Shown: positions 6,267 to 9,085 of the stretch, one piece after another
Position numbering within the stretch: the stretch's first letter is position 1
Layout: each line of letters starts with the position of its first letter
Assembly (NCBI GenBank): GCA_945874515.1
Contig: CAMCHA010000065.1
Location: forward strand, 1-9,085
Direction: 5' to 3'
DNA from: Asaia bogorensis
GTDB lineage: Bacteria; Pseudomonadota; Alphaproteobacteria; Acetobacterales; Acetobacteraceae
Length of the DNA: 9,085 nt
The notes under the pieces: generated by a model
What the model was told of the DNA's origin: nothing
The model's database searches: none
What the model saw: only the letters and a program-made list of their open reading frames with translations
Program-made: the position numbers and the translations under genes

Positions 6267-7223
6267 ATGTCGAAGGTCTTTGTCATTCACGAAAATGATG
6301 CCTGGGTGGAACCGCTGCGCGCGGCCTTTGCCCGCCTTGGCACGCCTTACGAGGAATGGTTCCTGGATGAAGGCGTGCTTGACCTGACAACCCCGCCGCC
6401 CGAGGGCGTTTTCTACAATCGCATGAGTGCGTCATCCCACACGCGCGGCCATACCTATGCGCCGGAATATGCGGGGGCGGTGATTGAGCATTTGGAACGC
6501 CATGGCAGGCCCGTGGTGAATGGCCGGCGCGCTTTGCAGTTGGAACTCTCCAAGGTTGCGCAATATGCCGCGCTGGCAGGTTTCGATATCCCAACGCCGC
6601 CGACCATTGCCGTGGTGGGGACGCAGCATCTTGCGGCGGCGGCGGAAAAGCTGGGCTTTCCGGTTATTTTGAAACATAACCGCGCCGGCAAGGGGCTTGG
6701 CGTGCAATTGATTTTGAGCGCGGCCGCACTCAGCGAAGCGGTAGCGAAAATCGCGGCGAACCCGGACCCCTTCGCCGCGCCGCGCGATGGTGTATGGTTG
6801 GTGCAGCGCTATATCGAAGCGCCTGAGCCCTTCATCACGCGGGCTGAATTCATCAATGGAACATTCCTATACGCCGTGCGCGTGGATACATCGGAAGGGT
6901 TCGAATTATGCCCGGCAGATGTCTGCGTCCTTGAACCAGGTGCGGTGTGCCCAGCCGTGGCGCCGAGCGAAAAATTCCGCATCATTGAAGGCTTCACCCA
7001 CCCCTTGCTGCCGCGCATGGAAGCCTTTTTGCGCGCCAATGGCGTGGGTGTGGGCGCGATTGAATTCATCGCGGACCGCGCAGGCAACACCTTCGCCTAC
7101 GATGTGAACACCAACACGAATTACAATGGCGATGCTGAAGCCCGCGCCGGGCTCTCCGGCATGGGCACCATTGCGCAATTCCTGACGGGTTTGCTGCAAC
7201 AGCAAAAAGCCAAGGCGGCGTAA
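6267..7223 (+). CDS. ATP-grasp family ligase, substrate unknown
   Basis: A 318-residue cytoplasmic protein of the ATP-grasp superfamily, enzymes that form an acyl-phosphate from a carboxylate with ATP and then join it to an amine or thiol. Visible parts are an N-terminal pre-ATP domain (1-90), K96 (LSKVAQY) and K136 with the glycine-rich loop (ILKHNRAGKGLGV, 133-146). The adenine-contacting stretch is VQRYIEAPEPF (179-189). The metal-binding end has E266 (AIEFI) and D279 with N281/N283 (YDVNTNTNY). The overall look is RimK/glutamate-ligase-like, but no subfamily is recognised. The ATG at 6267 is preferred over an in-frame ATG at 6231 because GGAG lies 7 nt upstream and conserved-looking sequence begins there. 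The gene stands alone between a divergent PHP gene and convergent otn-like genes, so context does not reveal its substrate. A hairpin begins 10 bp after its stop. Confidence 0.85.
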   Translation: MSKVFVIHENDAWVEPLRAAFARLGTPYEEWFLDEGVLDLTTPPPEGVFYNRMSASSHTRGHTYAPEYAGAVIEHLERHGRPVVNGRRALQLELSKVAQYAALAGFDIPTPPTIAVVGTQHLAAAAEKLGFPVILKHNRAGKGLGVQLILSAAALSEAVAKIAANPDPFAAPRDGVWLVQRYIEAPEPFITRAEFINGTFLYAVRVDTSEGFELCPADVCVLEPGAVCPAVAPSEKFRIIEGFTHPLLPRMEAFLRANGVGVGAIEFIADRAGNTFAYDVNTNTNYNGDAEARAGLSGMGTIAQFLTGLLQQQKAKAA

Positions 7224-7233
7224 GCATTTTCAA

Positions 7234-7252
7234 GCCAAGTGGAACACTTGGC
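7234..7252. terminator. 8-bp perfect hairpin after the ATP-grasp gene
   Basis: GCCAAGTG (7234-7241) and CACTTGGC (7245-7252) form a perfect stem with a GAA loop, 10 bp after the ATP-grasp stop. No T-tract follows on the plus strand, so it may be a weak terminator or a 3'-end stabilising structure. Confidence 0.5.
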
Positions 7253-7277
7253 GGCTCGGAAAACGCGATAGAAAAGG

Positions 7278-7325
7278 ATTTAGTGCGTATCCGGTGAACG
7301 AAGGTGAACGGGATACGTACTAAAT
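7278..7325 (-). terminator. Long stem-loop between convergent genes, probable terminator
   Basis: ATTTAGTGCGTATCC (7278-7292) pairs over 15 positions with GGATACGTACTAAAT (7311-7325), with one G-T wobble at the eighth position. The 18-nt loop holds a direct repeat GGTGAACG (7293-7300 and 7303-7310). On the minus strand the stem starts about 10 bp after the otnC-like stop and is followed by CCTTTTC, so it can act as a terminator for that transcript. It may also block plus-strand readthrough. Its length and repeated loop are unusual for a plain terminator. Confidence 0.6.
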
Positions 7326-7335
7326 GGCTATGGCG

Positions 7336-7968
7336 TTACCCGAAAACCGTTAGTAAATCATCCACCTGCGCCGGCGTCAGGCTGCGCGCGCCCGCACCAC
7401 GCAGCAGCAGCGCAAGGCGCGCGGCTTCTTCCAATTCCTCGGCAGCATGCACCGCATCTTCCAGCGTGCGACCTGACACCACCGGGCCGTGATTAGCGAG
7501 CAATACGGCCTTCGCGCTTTTGGCCGCTTTGTGAATGTCGTTTTCCATCGCCGCATCGCCCGGGCGATAATAGCGAATCACGGGCAGGCTCCGCCCGACG
7601 CGCATCACGAAATAGGGGGTTAGCGGTGGAATGGGGGCGGTCTCACCAGGTTCAGCTACGCAAGCGATGGCGGTGGCGTGCGTTGAATGCAAATGCACCA
7701 CGGCGCCTGCGTCGGGCCGCGCCAGCAGTACCGCGCGATGCATGAAGACTTCCTTGGAAGGCTTATCGCCCGAAACATAGGAAAAATCCGGCGCGAGCTT
7801 CGATATGCGTGCGGGATCCAGCCGGCCAAGGCAGGAATTGGTCGGCGTCATCAGAAAACCATCGGGTAGGCGCACACTGATATTGCCCGCCGTGCCGACC
7901 GAATAGCCGCGCGCAAAAAGCGAGGCACCGAGCGCGGCAAGCTGAGCGCGGAGCGCTGCCTCATCCAT
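7336..7968 (-). CDS. otnC: Class II aldolase-family 3-oxo-tetronate 4-phosphate decarboxylase (OtnC-like)
   Basis: A 210-residue cytoplasmic zinc enzyme of the class II aldolase/adducin family. In the OtnC branch it decarboxylates 3-oxo-tetronate 4-phosphate to dihydroxyacetone phosphate. Seen in the sequence are the GNIS phosphate-binding segment (28-31), the catalytic glutamate E73 in SKEVFMHR, and the zinc ligands H92 and H94 (HLHSTHATA) and H160 (LLANHGPVV). Length is normal for the family (about 210). The ATG at 7968 is chosen over a TTG at 7974 because AAGG is well spaced from it. It overlaps the stop of the upstream kinase by 8 bp, indicating translational coupling. Adjacency to a DUF1537 kinase is what distinguishes it from L-fuculose-phosphate aldolase or ribulose-phosphate epimerase relatives. 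The exact acid-sugar stereoisomer is not determined by sequence. Confidence 0.88.
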   Translation of the reverse strand: MDEAALRAQLAALGASLFARGYSVGTAGNISVRLPDGFLMTPTNSCLGRLDPARISKLAPDFSYVSGDKPSKEVFMHRAVLLARPDAGAVVHLHSTHATAIACVAEPGETAPIPPLTPYFVMRVGRSLPVIRYYRPGDAAMENDIHKAAKSAKAVLLANHGPVVSGRTLEDAVHAAEELEEAARLALLLRGAGARSLTPAQVDDLLTVFG

Positions 7969-9085
7969 GGTCAAATGCCTTCAGGAAGAAATCGCGCGCG
8001 CCAAAATTGCCGGATTTGAGCGCCAGATGCAGCCCGCGCGGTTCGGCAAAAGTCCAGGGCACACCTGGATCAATCTCAGGACCGATGCGCAACGCCGTCA
8101 CGCCAAGGCGCTGCACCACGGCACCTGAGGTTTCTCCGCCCGCTACCACCAACCGCCCCACGCCGCGCGCGACCAGCCCCTCGGCAATCGCGGCCATGGC
8201 GGCCTCAATCAGCGCACCAGCCGCATCGCGCCCAAGCTTCGCCTGCAATGCTGCAACCTTCTCCGGCGGCGCGCTGGCGGCAATCACCACCGGGCGATCG
8301 GCGGATAACTTGCCCTCTACCCAATCCAGCGCCTGAGCCGTGAGCGCCGCCGCATCGGGCGTTGCCAGCGCATCCAATTCCAGCACCGGCAGGTGATCGC
8401 GTGCGAGGCCGATTTGCCCGAGTGTTGCGCGTGAACAAGACCCGGCAACCACGGCGGCCATGCCCTGCATGGGTGGTAGGCTTGCAGCATTGCCGCGCGC
8501 CGGCAGCAGGCCAGCGCGACGGAAATTCTCAGGCAAGCCCATCGCCACACCCGAACCACCCGTGATCAGCGCGTGTTGTGCGGCGGCTTCGCCAATCGCG
8601 AGCAAATGCTGATCCGTCACCGCATCCATAATGGCATAGCGCCGGCCCTGTTCAGCAAGTCGCATCATGGCCTGGCGCGTGGCGGCCGCACCTTGTTCCA
8701 CGGTGGTGAAAGACACCAGCCCCACCGCGCCACCCGTCTGCCGCCCCAGTACGCGCATCAGATTTGCATCTGTCATCGGCGTCAGTGGATGGTTTTCCAT
8801 GCCGCTTTCATTCAGCAGCGCATTGCCGACAAAAAGATGGCCGAGATAAATCGTACGCCCATTAGTCGGAAAGGCCGGGCAGGCAAGCGCGAAACCCGAT
8901 CCCAGGCGCTTCAGCAGCGCATCCGCCACGGGGCCGACATTTCCTTGATCCGTACTGTCAAAAGTCGAGCAATATTTCCAGAAAATCTGCTTCGCACCAG
9001 CGGCGAGCAGCGCATCACAAGCGGCCAGTGATTGCGCCACCGCTTCCCCAACCGGCGCGGTGCGCGATTTCAGCGCAATGATCAC
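7961..9085 (-). CDS. otnK: Four-carbon acid-sugar kinase (OtnK-like, DUF1537), N-terminus cut by window edge
   Basis: The C-terminal 374 residues of a DUF1537-family kinase; the frame is open to the right edge. About 40-50 N-terminal residues, including the expected ADDFTGA-type motif, lie outside. The first codon here (GTG) is interior. Family members phosphorylate 3-oxo-tetronates or related acid sugars with ATP in the cytoplasm. Diagnostic stretches are ALKSRT (4-9), YCSTFDSTDQGNVGPV (38-53), CPAFPTNGRTIYLGHLFVG (69-87), ITGGSGVAMGLPENF (174-188), the nucleotide-binding GGETSGAV (316-323) and the terminal ALKSGNFG (355-362). Paired with the overlapping otnC-like gene downstream, the likely step is formation of 3-oxo-tetronate 4-phosphate, its partner's substrate. 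An acid-sugar dehydrogenase and an isomerase would be expected beyond the edge. D-threonate or D-erythronate kinase activity is the alternative. Confidence 0.92.
   Translation of the reverse strand: MIIALKSRTAPVGEAVAQSLAACDALLAAGAKQIFWKYCSTFDSTDQGNVGPVADALLKRLGSGFALACPAFPTNGRTIYLGHLFVGNALLNESGMENHPLTPMTDANLMRVLGRQTGGAVGLVSFTTVEQGAAATRQAMMRLAEQGRRYAIMDAVTDQHLLAIGEAAAQHALITGGSGVAMGLPENFRRAGLLPARGNAASLPPMQGMAAVVAGSCSRATLGQIGLARDHLPVLELDALATPDAAALTAQALDWVEGKLSADRPVVIAASAPPEKVAALQAKLGRDAAGALIEAAMAAIAEGLVARGVGRLVVAGGETSGAVVQRLGVTALRIGPEIDPGVPWTFAEPRGLHLALKSGNFGARDFFLKAFDHG

Noticed and set aside
7961..7974. TTG at 7974 as the start of the otnC-like gene
   Set aside because: The Shine-Dalgarno-like AAGG would be only 3 nt from the TTG, while it is well spaced from the ATG at 7968.

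Overview
The window looks like chromosomal DNA of a GC-rich alphaproteobacterium, probably Rhodospirillales/Acetobacteraceae-like. This is inferred from codon use, from the DNA polymerase IV variant with an N-terminal zinc motif, and from protein character; no marker gene fixes the taxon. No rRNA, tRNA, CRISPR, transposase or phage gene was seen.

Layout. (1) 2-493 (+) is the 3' part of a ROK-family sugar kinase closely resembling fructokinase Mak. (2) 589-1878 (+) is a DinB-type translesion polymerase carrying an extra N-terminal Cys4 motif. (3) Convergent to it, 1898-2731 (-) encodes a secreted CHAP-domain amidase/peptidase. Its unusually long upstream region (2732-3110) is rich in short dyads. 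(4) 3171-4802 (-) is a two-TM methyl-accepting chemotaxis protein, followed by a clear intrinsic terminator (3110-3145) and preceded by a bulged leader hairpin and a dyad. (5) 5141-6040 (-) is a PHP-family metal-dependent phosphoesterase of the CehA/McbA-like type. (6) Divergent from it, 6267-7223 (+) is an ATP-grasp ligase of unknown substrate. (7) 7224-7335 holds two strong hairpins between convergent genes. (8) 7336-9085 (-) is a two-gene overlapping unit, OtnC-like decarboxylase and OtnK-like (DUF1537) kinase, for catabolism of four-carbon acid sugars. The kinase runs off the right edge.

How the genes work together. Only the last pair forms an evident pathway: OtnK phosphorylates a 3-oxo-tetronate and OtnC decarboxylates the product to dihydroxyacetone phosphate. 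Mak would feed fructose into central metabolism. The other genes look like independent transcription units (DNA damage tolerance, cell-wall hydrolysis, chemotaxis). The PHP/ATP-grasp divergent pair shares a 226-bp spacer and may or may not be related.

I found no convincing new multi-gene system. The best leads are non-coding: the hairpin with a duplicated octamer loop at 7278-7325, the dyad cluster upstream of the CHAP gene, and the MCP leader structures. Among proteins, the orphan ATP-grasp ligase is the best lead.
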